From: Paraspadella gotoi
Taxonomy: Eukaryota > Chaetognatha
DNA length: 64,000 bases
NCBI GenBank assembly: GCA_051294375.1
Contig: JBJCIZ010000239.1
Span: 167,625-231,624 of the forward strand
Reading direction: 5' to 3'
Of this stretch, positions 43,608-55,500 are shown in pieces. The notes beneath the pieces were generated by a model, which worked only from the letters and a program-made list of their open reading frames with translations, was not told the DNA's origin and ran no database searches. Numbering within the stretch: position 1 is the stretch's first letter; the number at the start of each line of letters is the position of its first letter. A program made the translations under genes and the position numbers.

Positions 43608-43914
43608 TTCGCCAGACCTTTAAGAATAAGAGGCGGTAGCTTGTCTCTTCCCTATCACAATCCTATCACAATCCTATCACAACTACCTGTTAAATGGACA
43701 TCAGTTCTCTCTTTTCTAACGAATCGAAGGCATTTCCTAATCACCTCGTCCACACGCCTATGGATAAAATATATTACTTTCGCCCTGCCTAACACCCCGT
43801 GCTTAAAACATACTTCCCCTCAAGGTTCAGAAAAATTGATAAACAGTCAAAAAAAAAGAAGAGAGATGAGATTTAGTAGCAATGTTAAGTCGCAGTCTTA
43901 TTTTCACTTATTTT
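43608..43914. other. Unassigned stretch between two large N gaps
   Basis: It includes three CCTATCACAAT units and a frame reading FLTNRRHFLITSSTRLWI that I do not recognise. The end begins duplicated block A. Confidence 0.3.
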
Positions 43915-45243
43915 NNNNNNNNNNNNNNNNNNNNNNNNNNNNNNNNNNNNNNNNNNNNNNNNNNNNNNNNNNNNNNNNNNNNNNNNNNNNNNNNNNNNNN
44001 NNNNNNNNNNNNNNNNNNNNNNNNNNNNNNNNTTTTTTTTGATTGTCGATATTTCGCGCAGTTTGGTGAGAGATAGAGATGGACGCGCTTTATGGAGACA
44101 GAGATGGTCTTGGTTAAGATTGCGAATCTAATTAGACTAGTATTTTTAAATTACCTGATTTTCTTTAATTGTTAATCTTTAATCAATCACTTGCGACAAA
44201 TTTTAGTTTATAAAAAATAATCAAATAATATGAATATTTTTTAGCTGCAACTCAAACCATTAAAACCGGATTATGTTTCCTGATTCTGTTTGCAAACGAA
44301 ATTTTTTTTTTTTTTCTCATCTCGTCTCTCTCCTTCTCTCTCTCTCTCCGCTCTTCCTCTCTCTCTTGCGTCTCTCAGTCTTCTCGTTACTCTCTTGCTC
44401 TCTGCTCTCTCTCTCTCTCCTTTCCGGTTTTATTACTACACATAATAATCGCACGGAATCGGAAAATCGACCAAATGCCAAGGAGAGAAACAACGTGCGC
44501 CTCGAACTGGCAGATCTCGCGTCGTCGTCGTCGTCGACACTTTCTTCGTGGTTGTGTGTGCGTCGTCGTCTTTGTCCGTATTCAGTTTGCAAAGACTGTT
44601 GTTGACGCTTAAGATTTCGTTGCCAATTGTTTTCTCAACTGAAATAAAAGTGAGGATATCACGTGATTCCGCTTTCTTCTCTCTCTCTCTCATCTCTCTC
44701 TCGTCTCGTCTCTCACCTGCTCGTCTCTCTCGTCGTCCTCCCCATCTCGTCTCTCTCCTCTCGTGCTCTCTCTCTCTCAATCCGTCTCTCTGCTCTTTCT
44801 TTTTAAGAAGATCTATCGCTTTAATCATCTCTACGTCAAGCAGGGAACAGACTTTTTCCTTTTTCCTTCAAAAGGAAGGCGAGCCTTTCCTTCAGTTAAG
44901 ATTATCAACGTCTAATCCCAATGTATTAATTTTCCTCTGCAAATACGTTTGCACCTACCCCGAAAAGTTAATTTTTGTCCGTAAACCGCTCAGCGTCCGC
45001 TCCCTGCGTCACAGCCTAAAGGCCACGAATGACGTGCAACCGCCTGACGTCATTCTTGCAGTGCACGATTGACGTCAACCGCTCTGAGATAGCGTCACTA
45101 TCGTCAGTCCTGTCTGTCAGTCTGTCTGTCGCCAGCAATCGAATGCCATCGACAGGGAAGCCGGAAGTGACAAAAGGGAAATTTGCGTCGAGTCTGGGTT
45201 TGGGGAAATGCAGAATGGAGAGAGAGAAGAGAAGTAGAGAGAG

Positions 45244-45282
<39 letters not shown>

Positions 45283-45918
45283 GAGAGAAGAGAGAGAGAG
45301 AGGAGAAAGAGTTGAAACTGGTAACTGATGGCGTGAAGTGGAATGATGAGTGGATTTTTTGTTGTAGCAAGTGAACAAAGTATGCGGACTATGTGAAGTT
45401 GTGAAGTGTTTTTCTTTCTTTTTTGCCCTCCTTGTATGTCCCTGTTTTTCTGTTGTTTTAACTGTTTTTATATTTTACTTGCGCGGCCTTGAGTGTCTTT
45501 CTTGTAATGTGTTCTTTCTATGTGTCCTGTCTTACGTTAAATGGCGAATTGGTTATAAATAAGACATTTTAGTTAGTGATTAGTGTTTCGTAACTGTAGG
45601 CTGGAACCGTGAATTGATTCGCCACAGTACTTAATACTTAAATAGCTAATTTATAACTTTACATAACACTTAATAAACTTTCCAAGTAAACTTTTGAAAA
45701 AAACTAACACGCAGTGTCTCCGTCCTATATATAGGCGGATTCTCTGTGTACCTATAAAGCTATTGCACGTTTTCCTTGTTAATTTACTTTTCCTCGTTTA
45801 AAAATTACAAACAGAAATCCGAATAAAAAAAAAAGGAACCAAAAATAAGAATTAAGAGAAACAAAAAAGTAAAAAATATAAACGGAAACTGGAATTATGT
45901 TTCTGCTTCCATTCGCAC

Positions 45919-45996
<78 letters not shown>

Positions 45997-46146
45997 AGGT
46001 TGCCGAGCGTCGGGTTTAAACATCTCGTTGTTGCTCCTACAGGTTAAGAGGATGTCAGCAGCCGAAGCAAAAAACCGTCAACTGACAAACAAACAAACAC
46101 AGACGAATTGAAAGAGTAAATGAAGCACGAAATGAGGGTTTGGGGG

Positions 46147-46211
<65 letters not shown>

Positions 46212-46396
46212 AGAGAGAGAGAATGGAAAAGAACCTAGGAAAGGGAGAGGCACTAGAGAGAGAGAGAGAGGAGAGAAAGACAGGGAGAGTCAATGAAAGA
46301 GAAAAAAGAAGTTAGACGGGCAAGAAGATTCGTTTTAAACGTCGTGAAATTCATTACTTTGTTTTGCTTTAATAAGTTTATATAATATATATATAT

Positions 46397-46709
46397 GTGG
46401 ATAAGGACGCTACGGGGCGCTGAAGATGACTGTCAGTAAAATCTTTAACCGCCCCTCTAGCGCCATGGAACGGGTCCCTGGGCTTGGAACCAGGCTTAGG
46501 AGGTGTTCGCCAGGCCGCCAAGGCGGCTTAGGGCCGGTTCCACTCACGAGCTTCCCGCAGGTATGTATAGCCAGAGGGTTGGGATTGAGACCCGGTACCT
46601 AGTGGTCATGGAGCTGATGCTTTAGCTTACATGAGGTTAACCGAACGCGGGTCACAATTAAAGTGTCATGCTTCTAGGACGGGGTGAACCCTAGGCAATG
46701 CCCGACTAC
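46397..46709 (-). mobile_element. SINE-like repeat type A, copy in the Ig-gene intron
   Basis: GTGGATAAGGACGCTACG to AATGCCCGACTAC, with CCATGGAACGGGTCCCTGGG, CTTGGAACCAGGCTT and GTGGTCATGGAGCTGATG inside. It inserts after a TATAATATATATATAT run. Two further versions at 49266 and 51888 belong to the duplicated block. The minus strand is the likely transcribed sense, judged from the box B-like GTTCAATCCCAAC in the 49-kb copy. Confidence 0.7.
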
Positions 46710-46826
46710 ATATATCGTTTATTTCGCTTTTTATTCATAGAATTCCTCTTGCTATATTTTTTTCTCTCTTTCTTCCTCTCTTCTCTCTTTTCTTTCTCTG
46801 CTCTTTTCTCTGCTCAAGTCTCTCTC

Positions 46827-46857
<31 letters not shown>

Positions 46858-46934
46858 GCGTCCTCTTCTCTCTCTCTCCCTTTACACTCTCCTTCTCCCT
46901 CTCTCTCTCTTACAACTCATCCTCTCGCGCCGCT

Positions 46935-47085
46935 ATCCAACGTCATTATGTTTCGGTGCATCAATCCCGTCCTCCCTGGCGACCATGTCATCCCCCATTT
47001 ACCTTTGTGACGGGGGGGTGGAATCAACGAGGGCAGGGAAGTGAGTTCCCGCCACTAACGCGCCCCTAGGGGCGATTCTGCATCG
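46935..47085 (-). mobile_element. SINE-like element type C, duplicate copy
   Basis: It is the counterpart of 52400-52575 in the upstream duplicate block (ACGCGCCCCTAGGGGCGATT, CCGTCCTCCCTGGCGACCAT). Box B is damaged here by a missing base (GGAATCAACGAGGG instead of GGAATCGAACCGAGGG). That is the type of difference seen throughout the two blocks. Confidence 0.6.
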
Positions 47086-49122
47086 CAACAACAAGTCCCC
47101 CTTTTTTTGTTCGCGCCAGCGGCGTTGACCCTTTATATTCCTCGTTGTTTTTTTTAGGGGCGGGCGGGGGATGCGCGGAAAGGACGGGGTGGTCGAAATT
47201 GTGGGGGGCGATTAGGGGAGAAGGGAGGGGAGGAAGATTAAGAGACGGGGTGGACCGAGAAAGAGAGAGTAAGGGTGATAGATAGAGAGAAGAGAGAGAG
47301 TCCAGAGAGAGAGAGAGAGAGAGACAAGAGGAAAAGAGGAGCAAAAGAGAGGTAGAACAGAGACAGGATAGAAGGCATAGAACCGTAGGAAGAGAGAGAA
47401 GACGGGAAGAAAGAGAAAGGGAGAGAGAGGCGAAAGAGGAGGGGAAAGAGAAAATATATGTGTGGAGAGAGAGAAAGTTGACGGAGAAGAGAAGAAAAAG
47501 CGAAAGAGAAATGAGAGATGCGCGAATTCTTGCACCAAAGGAACGAGGTCGAATGCATGGGCACCGAAGTTTCCACAGGGTCGAGTAGGGAAATAGGAGA
47601 TCAAGGGGAAAGATCCTAAGGCATAAAAATGAGAGAAAAAGGAATGTGGAAGAAGGGAGAAGATAAAAATGAAGGATGGGTGTGGAATGACAAGCCAATT
47701 AATGATTCAACATTATTTTTTTTTTTTCAATTTTGAAGAAAAAGATAATTTTTTGCGGTTCAGTGAACCTCAGAAATCTTTCTCCGCGCTTTTCAGACAT
47801 GTGAAGAGAATATGTCTATTCTCGTTCTCTCATTTCTCTTCTCTCTCTCGCTCCTGCATCTCTCTCTCTCTCTTCCGTCCTATCTCTCTCTCAATCTCCT
47901 CTCTTCTCATCAAGTTTCTTCTACTCGTTCTTTTCCCATCCGTTTAACTCTCTCTCTCTCTTCTCTCTTATCTCTCCTCCTCTCGTCTCTCTCTCCTTTG
48001 TCTCCCTCGTCCTCTCTCTTCTTCTTCATCTCTCATCTCATCTCTCTCTCTTCATCGACTGATGCATCGGCCCTCTACCTCCTCAGAGCGATGTCCTCTC
48101 GCGTCTCCCTCTCTCATTTTATTCCCTCTCATCCATCTCTCTACTCTATTGCAGCTTAAGCTTTCCTATGCTAACTTCTTTCCTTGTTTTATTTTTCCCA
48201 TCGAGTCCGTTTTACAAATCTTTGCTGTGCTCCTCTCCTCGTCGTTTTCTCCTCCTCCTCTATCGGCTCCTCCTCCTCTCTCCTCAGTCCACTCTCCCTG
48301 CACCTCTCATCTCTCTCCGTCAGCTCTCTCTCCTCTCACAGTCTCTCTCTCGTCCATCTCGGCGGTCCTCCTCTTCTCCTCTCGCTCTCGATGGTCTCTC
48401 TTTTCTCCTCGTCTCCTATCACTCTGCTTTTCTCTCTCTCGAAAGAACGTTTTTCTTCCACTCTTTTTTTTCTTAGGGTTTTTTTTTCATTTTTTTGCGC
48501 TTTGGCTGACATTTTTTCCCTCCTGTCTTAAACTTTTCTTCATTCTTCCTCTTTTTTACAGCCTTTCCTCTTCTTCTTTCCTGCTCTCTGCTCTCTCTCT
48601 CTCCGCCCTCTCTCTCGTCTCAGTCTCTCTCTCTCTCGTCTCTCTCTCTCTCTCTTCCTTTTTCGCGCTTGACCTATTTTTTCCCTCCTCATTTTTCATT
48701 TCTATTTTTCTATGTTCCACAGGGTGAATTTTTAAGTAGGGCTCGCACGCCATCCCTCCTTCATTTTGTACTTTTTTTTTTTTCTATAATTTTTTAATAA
48801 TAACGGTAGAGCATGCAAAAAACCATTTTTTTTTTTTTTTTTTTTCTTCTCCTGCGGCTTCTCAGTGCACCGCAATTCTATTTTTTCGTTTCCCCTGGTT
48901 TCTCTCTCTCTCTCATTTCTCTCTCTCTCGTCTCTTATTCCTCACTCCTGCCCCCTTCTCCGTCTATTTCTCTGTCTCCTTTCATCTCTCCTCTTTCCTT
49001 CCAATCACAAGGGGCCCTGTGGTTTTTTTTTTTTTTTTGTTGTTTTTTGTCGCGTGTGTTTAAAACTACTTAACTAAACTGGCTCTTGAGTCGACAANNN
49101 NNNNNNNNNNNNNNNNNNNNNN

Positions 49123-49475
49123 GAGGAACAGAGAGAGAGAGAGAGTGAGAGAAAGACAGGGAGAGTCAATGAAGAGAAAAAAGAAGTTACGGGCAGAAGA
49201 TTCAGGTTTTAACTCGTGAAATTCATTACTTTGTTTGCTTTATAAGTTTATATATATATATATATGTGGATAAGTCGCTACGTGGGCTGAAGATGACTGT
49301 CAGTAAATCTTTAACCCCCTCTAGCAGCCATGGAACGGGTCCCTGGGCTTGGAACCAGGCTTGAGAGTTTGCCACGCCCCCAAGGCGGCTTACGGCCGTC
49401 CTCACTCTTCCCGCAGGGTATGTACCGAGTTGGGATTGAACTCGGTACCTAGTGGTCATGAGCTGATGACTTTAC
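49123..49475. repeat. Third partial copy joining blocks A and B
   Basis: AGAGAAAGACAGGGAGAGTC, AATGAAGAGAAAAAAGAAGT and the type A SINE repeat 46260-46640. Its left edge is a 25-N gap and its right edge jumps to block sequence, so it is a bridging fragment. Confidence 0.7.
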
Positions 49476-49477
49476 TT
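49266..49477 (-). mobile_element. SINE-like repeat type A, truncated at a duplication junction
   Basis: This copy runs from GTGGATAAGTCGCTACGTGG to GCTGATGACTTTACTTA. It stops abruptly where sequence equivalent to 43.85 kb begins (AAAAAAAGAAGAGAGATGAG). Its box B-like GAGTTCAATCCCAACTCGG on the minus strand is the cleanest in the window. The truncation marks an assembly join and is not a natural element end. Confidence 0.7.
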
Positions 49478-50724
49478 AAAAAAAGAAGAGAGATGAGATT
49501 TAGTAGCAATGTTAAGTCGCAGTCTTATTTTCACTTATTTTTATTTTTTTTTGAATTGTCGATATTTCGCGCAGTTTGGTGAGAGATAGAGACTGGACGC
49601 GCTTTATGGAGACAGAGATGGTCTTTGGTTAAGGATTGCGAATCTAAATTAGACTAAGTATTTTTAAAATTACCTGATTTTCTTTAATTGTTAATCTTTA
49701 ATCAATCACTTGCGAACAAATATTTTATTTATAAAAAATAATCCAAATTATATGATATTTTTTTAGTGCAACTCCAAACGCATTAAAACCGGATATTATG
49801 TTTTCCTGATTTCTGTTTGGCAAACGAAATTTTTTTTTTCTCATCTCGTCTCTCTCTCTCTCTCTCTTCATCTTCCTCTCGTCTCTGCTCTCTCTCTCTG
49901 CTCTCTCATCTCTCGTTACTCTCTCTCTCTGCTCTATCTTCTCGCTTCCGGTTTTATTACTACAAAATAATCCCGACGGAATCGGAAAATCGACCAAATG
50001 CCAAGGAGAGAACCAACGTTGGCCTGCGACTGCAGATCGTCGTCGTCGTCGTCGTCGTCGCTACTTACTTCGTGGTTGTTGTCGTCGTCGTACTTGTGTC
50101 CGATATGTCAGTTTGCAAAACTGTGTTGACGCTTAAGATTTCGGTTGCCAAGTTTTCAACTGGAAATAAAAGATGAGATATCACGTGAATTCCGCTTTTT
50201 CTCTCTCTCTCTCTCTCATTCTCTCTCGTCTCTCCTGCTCGTCTCTCTCGTCGTCCTCTCTTCTCGTCTCTCCTCTTCTCATCTCATCTCTCTCATGCTC
50301 TCTGCTCTTTCTTTTTAAGAAGATCTATCGCTTATCATTCTACGCAAGCGGGACAGACTTTTTCCTTTTCCTTCAAAAGGAAGGGCGAGCCTTTCCTTCA
50401 AGTTAAGATTATCAACGTCTAATGCCCAATGTAATTAATTTTCTTGCAAATACGTTTGCACTACCCCGAAAAGTTAATTTTGTCCGTAACCGCTGCGTCG
50501 CTCTCGTGCGTCACAGCCTAAAGCCAACGATGACGTCAACCGCCTGACGTCCAATTCTGCAGTCACGATTGACGTCAACCGCTCTGAGATAGGCGTCACT
50601 ATCGTCAGTCCTGTCTGTCAGTCTGTCTGTCGCCAGCATCGAATGCCTCGACAGGAGAAGCCGGAAGTGAAAAAGGGAAATTTCGTCGAAGTCTGGGTTT
50701 GGGGAAATGCAAATGAGAGAGAGA

Positions 50725-50799
<75 letters not shown>

Positions 50800-51424
50800 G
50801 AGAAGAGTTGAATGGTAACGATGCGTGAAGTGGAGATGATGAGTGGATTTTGTTGTAGCAAGTGAACAAGTATGCGGGACTATGTGAAGTTGTGACACGT
50901 AGTTTTTCTTCTTTTTTCCCCTTGTATCGTCCTGTTTTTCTGTTGTTTAGACTGTTTTTATAATTTTTAGCTTGCGCGGCTTGAGTGTCTTTCTTGTAAT
51001 GTTGTTCTTTCTATGTGTCCGTCTTACGTGTTAAATGGCGAATTGTTATAAATAGACATTTTTAGTTAGTGGTTAGTGTTTCGTACTGTAGGGCTGGAAC
51101 CTGATTGATTCGCCACAGTACTTAATACTTAAATAGCTATCTTATAATACTTAACAAACACTTAATAAACTTTCAAGTAAACTTTTGAAAAAACTAACAC
51201 GCAGTGTCTCCGTCCTATATATAGGCGATTCTCTGTGTAACCTTAACAGCTATTGCACGTTTTCCCTTGTTAATTTGACTTTTCCTCGTTTAAAAATTAC
51301 AAACAGAATCCCGAATAAAAAAAAAAAGGGACCAAAAATAAGAATTAAGAAAACAAAAAAAAATAAATATAAACAGGAAACTGGATTCTATGTTTCTGCT
51401 TCAGGCGCACGCGAGAGAGAAGAG

Positions 51425-51487
<63 letters not shown>

Positions 51488-51651
51488 AAGGTTGCCGGAG
51501 CGTCGGGTTTAAACATCTCGTTGTTGCCCTACAGGTAGAAGAGGATCAGCAGCGAAGCAGAAAACGTCAAACTGACCAAACAAACAAACACAACGAATTG
51601 AAAGAGTAAATGAGGCCGAAATGAGGGTTGATGGGGAGAGAGGAGAGAGAG

Positions 51652-51683
<32 letters not shown>

Positions 51684-51887
51684 AGAGAAGAGAGAGAGAG
51701 AAGAGAGAGGAGAAATGGAGAAAGAACCTAGGAAAGGTGAGAGGCACAGAGAGAGAGAAGAGAGGAGAGAAAGACAGGGAGAGTCAATGAAAGAGAAAAA
51801 AGAAGTTAAGGGCAAGAAGATTCGTTTTAAACGTCGTGAAATTCTTATTTGTTTTGCCTTTAATAAGTTTATATAATATATATATTT

Positions 51888-52195
51888 GTGGAGATAAGTG
51901 CGTACGTGTGGCGCTGAAGATGACTGTGCAGTAAATCTTTAACCACCCTCTAGCAGCCATGGAACGGGTCCCTGGGCTTGGAACCAGGCTTGGAGGGTTG
52001 CCAGTGCGCCCAGGGCGGCTTACGGCCGCGTCCATCACGAGCTTCCCGCAGGTATGTTACCAGGGGTTGGGAATTGAGCTCCGGTAACCCTAGTGGTCAT
52101 GAGCTGATGACTTTAACTTATGGCGAACCTAACGCGGGTCACAATTGTAGATGTCATGCTTCTAGACGGGGTGAACCTAGGCAATGCCCGACTAC
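51888..52195 (-). mobile_element. SINE-like repeat type A, copy in duplicated block
   Basis: It corresponds base for base, apart from indels, to the element at 46397-46709, with the same neighbours on both sides. It is therefore the duplicate of that insertion and not a separate transposition. Confidence 0.7.
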
Positions 52196-52399
52196 CATAT
52201 GAATCGTTTATTTCCTTTTTAATCCTAGAATCCCTTTTTCTATATTTTCTCTCTTACTGTCCCCTTCTCTCTCTTTCTTTCTCATCTCTTTTCTCTCGTC
52301 TCTCTCTCTCTCATCTTCGTCTCTCTCTCTCTCTCTCTCTCTCGCGTCCTCTCTCTCTCTCTCCCTAACTCTGCTCCCGCTCTCTCGTCTCTTCTCATC

Positions 52400-52575
52400 T
52401 TTCCTCTTGCCTATCCAACGTCATTATGTTTCGGTGCAGATCAATCCCGTCCTCCCTGGCGACCATGTCCTCCCCCATTGAGCCTTTGTGACGGGGGGAG
52501 GGTGGAATCGAACCGAGGGCAGGGAAGTGGAGTTCCGCCAACTAACGCGCCCCTAGGGCGAATTTCTGCATCGCA
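52400..52575 (-). mobile_element. tRNA-derived SINE-like element (type C) with intact box A and box B
   Basis: On the minus strand GCGCGTTAGTTGGCGGAAC is followed by CTCGGTTCGATTCCACC. TTAGTTGGCGG fits the RNA polymerase III box A, and GGTTCGATTCC is a perfect box B, about 35 bases apart. The non-tRNA part continues toward 52400 (GACGGGATTGATCTGC, CCGAAACATAATGACG). No complete cloverleaf was drawn, so a SINE or tRNA pseudogene is more likely than a working tRNA gene. Confidence 0.65.
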
Positions 52576-53327
52576 AACAAAGTCCCCCTTTTTTTTTCGC
52601 GCCAGCGGCGTTGACCCTTATATTCCTCGTTGGTTTTTTTTAAGGGGCGGGCGGGGGATGCGCGGAAAGGACGGGGTGGTCGGAAATTGTGGGGGGCGAT
52701 TAGGGAGAAGGGAGGGGAGGAAGATTAGAGACGGTGTGACCGAGAAAGAGAGAGTAAAGGGTGATGAGATAGAGAGAGAAGAGAGAGAGTGCAGAGAGAG
52801 AGAGAGAGAAGAGACAGAGGAAAAGAGGAGCANNNNNNNNNNNNNNNNNNNNNNNNNAAAGAGAGAGAAAGAGAGGTAGACAGAGACAGATAGAAGGATA
52901 GACCGAGAAAGAGAGAGACAGACGGAGAAAGAGAAAGGGAGAAAGAGAGCGAAAGAGAGGGGAAAGAGAAAAATATATGTGTGAGAGAGAGAAAGTGACG
53001 GAGAGAGAAAGAAAAAGCGAAAGAGAAATGAGAGATGCGCGAATTCTTGCACAAAGGACGAGGTCAATGACATGGGCACGAGTTTCACAGGGTCGAGTAG
53101 GGAAATAGGAGATCAAGGGGGAAGATCCTAAGGGCATAAAAATGAGAGAAAAGGAATGTGGAAGAAGGGAGAGATAAAATTGAAAGGATGGGGTGTGGAA
53201 TGACAAGCCAATTAATCGATTCAAATTATTTTTTTTTTCAATTTTGAAGAAAAAAGAAATAATTTTTCGGTCAGTGAACCCTCAGAAATCTTTCGCTTTT
53301 CACAATGTGAAGAGAATATGTCTATTC

Positions 53328-53389
<62 letters not shown>

Positions 53390-53498
53390 TTTTTCTCTTC
53401 TCTTCTCTCTTCTATCACTTAGCTTTTCTATCTACTTCTTTTCTTGTTTTATTTTCCCATCGTCCGTTTTACATCTTCTCTCTCTGTCTCTCTCCTCT

Positions 53499-53591
<93 letters not shown>

Positions 53592-53752
53592 CGCTCTGTC
53601 TCTCTCTCAAAAGACCGTTTTCTTAGGGTTTTTCAATTTTTTCTTCTGCTGACTTTTTCTCCTTCTTAACTCTTCATTCCTTTCTCTTTTTACAGCCTTC
53701 TTCTTTCGCTTCTCTCTTTCTCTCTTCTCCTCTCTCTCTACTCTCTCTCTCA

Positions 53753-53811
<59 letters not shown>

Positions 53812-54634
53812 CTCTCTCTGCCCTTTCCTTTTCGCTCTTGACCTAATTTTTTTTCCCTCTCATTTTCATTTCTTATTCTTGTCACTGAAATTTTTAAAGT
53901 AGCGCCCTCCCTCCTTCATTTTTACTTTTTTTTTCTATATTCATCTTAAATATCACAACAAACCTTTTTTTTTTCTTCTCCTGCGCTTCTCGTGCACCCA
54001 ATTCTATTTTTCGTTTCCCTGGTATTTCTCTCTCTCTCTCTTTTCTCTCTCTCTCTCTCTTTCTCACTCTCCCTCTCCCTCTCTTTCTCCTTTCATCTCT
54101 CTCTTTCCTTCATACAAGGGGCCTGTGTTTTTTTCCTTTTACTGGCTCTGAGTCTGACATAAAAATCCGACCATAAAAAAAAAAAAAAATGCAGTAAACC
54201 TCGTGACTTTTTCAAATCCCGCGCATGACTGCGCCGACGTGTGCCGAGCACGCGATTCACGTTCGTGCGCGTGTGAAAGCGGGATTTGATCGCTCACCCG
54301 TCCTTGCGTGCGTGCCAAAAATTTGAACAATCTCGCCAGCTGCATAGGTGCGACTTATCCTTAACGTTTGCGTAGTTTAGGCTCTTCCACCGTTATTTTA
54401 GACGGTTAGATGTTTTGATGTACCATTTGGAACTAATACATATTAACATATTAACATATTGTTAAACAATCAATGAGTTTAACTTTAAACAACTGCAACT
54501 GCCTCTTGAGTTTATAAACTTTACGATCGGTTAAGTCTTCTATCCGTTATATTGTTACATGATAATAACATTGAATAAAATTAATAAAATATAAAAATAG
54601 TGAAACAAGTAATTTGTAAATTTTCATTGAAACA

Positions 54635-54636
<2 letters not shown>

Positions 54637-54710
<74 letters not shown>
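54637..54710 (+). repeat. (CT)n microsatellite
   Basis: A CT run of about 75 bp with a single-base slip in the middle. Confidence 0.9.
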
Positions 54711-54894
54711 AGATTAACCTTAAAAGATTTAACTCTGATTCACAGAAGCTTTTTTCTCTAAAATTTCCTCATAATTTTCGTTTTCGCTCTTCTTAACTTT
54801 CTCCTTTTGCCACTAGAAAGGGAGAAACAGAGAGGGAGCACGTGTGAGAGAGATACAGAAAAACTTCTGTCTCTGACGTACATAATTCGTACAA

Positions 54895-54975
54895 CAGCTG
54901 CGTGCAACGATTGCGTGCAATGACTACGTGTAATGGTTGCGCGCAATGGCTGCGTGCGATTGCGTGCGACGCCCG
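54895..54975 (+). repeat. 13-bp tandem repeat (GCGTGCAATGRYT)
   Basis: About six units such as GCGTGCAACGATT, GCGTGCAATGACT, ACGTGTAATGGTT and GCGCGCAATGGCT follow one another, the last two shortened. The region is CpG-rich compared with its neighbours. Confidence 0.7.
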
Positions 54976-55189
54976 CACGCGGATTCTTTTTCCGGAACGA
55001 AATATCATAAATCAAAGGAAAAGGGAAAGCAGAGTGAGAGAGAGAGAGAGGGAGATTGTGAAGCCGGTACAACGTCGTCGAGTGCTGATCCCGAATTCTT
55101 GTCGACTTCTCGAGATTCTTTATCGTCGTCGTCGTCGTCGTCGTCGTCGACGTCCTTAAGCCCTGAAAACTTTTCCTCCATTAAATCGA

Positions 55190-55500
55190 ATTCGATTTTT
55201 AGTTGTTCTGCGAGTATTCGTCACTTTTCGGTCGGTCTGTCTGTCTGTCGGTCTGTCGGTCGGTATGTCTGTCCGTTGGTCTGGCCCAATTACAATAAAA
55301 ATACATATAATCCGCCTACAGTTGGTTGCTATAAGGAATGAAAGACGGAATTTTGATGCAGTGCATGTCATAAATACATAGGTTGAGAACGTTTTTTAGT
55401 AATGTCATGTCATGTCATACCATGAGATCAAAGGGAAATACACGTGAAAATAAAGTCACTGCGGCGCAACACGTTGGAATCACCGTTCTTGTTTTCTAGA
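55190..55500 (+). repeat. Dispersed repeat with GCGAGTATTCG motif, copy 2
   Basis: TTTTAGTTGTTCTGCGAGTA, then CGGTCTGTCTGTCTGTCGG, GATGCAGTGCATGTCATAAA, GTCATGTCATGTCATACC, AAAGTCACTGCGGCGCAACA and TCACCGTTCTTGTTTT mirror copy 1. It is about 110 bp shorter in the middle, and substitutions show it is an independent insertion. Confidence 0.6.

Larger units (their letters stand above)
43850..49097. repeat. Block A of an apparent 5-kb assembly duplication in the Ig-gene intron
   Basis: The sequence from GAAGAGAGATGAGATTTAGT to AACTGGCTCTTGAGTCGACA reappears at 49476-54158 in the same order, differing mainly by single-base indels. Contents in order: CT run, CGTCGTCGTC, TGACGTC cluster, GA runs, a type A SINE, CT runs, a type C SINE, GA tract, long CT-rich region. 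No gene was recognised; long Ser/Leu frames are CT-derived. Gap Ns at 43915-44032 lie inside it. Confidence 0.75.
49476..54158. repeat. Block B of the same duplication
   Basis: It starts at AAAAAAAGAAGAGAGATGAG directly after the truncated type A SINE and follows block A to GGCTCTGAGTCTGACA, then continues into unique sequence. It spans a 25-N gap at 52833-52857. It has no genes; it has the same SINEs and microsatellites as block A. Confidence 0.75.

Noticed and set aside
43608-43914. Possible LINE reverse-transcriptase remnant
   Set aside because: The frame between two gaps lacks any reverse-transcriptase motif that I can identify.
47066-47698. 210-codon minus-strand frame in block A
   Set aside because: It is Leu/Ser-rich from a GA tract, and the equivalent frame in block B is broken by indels.
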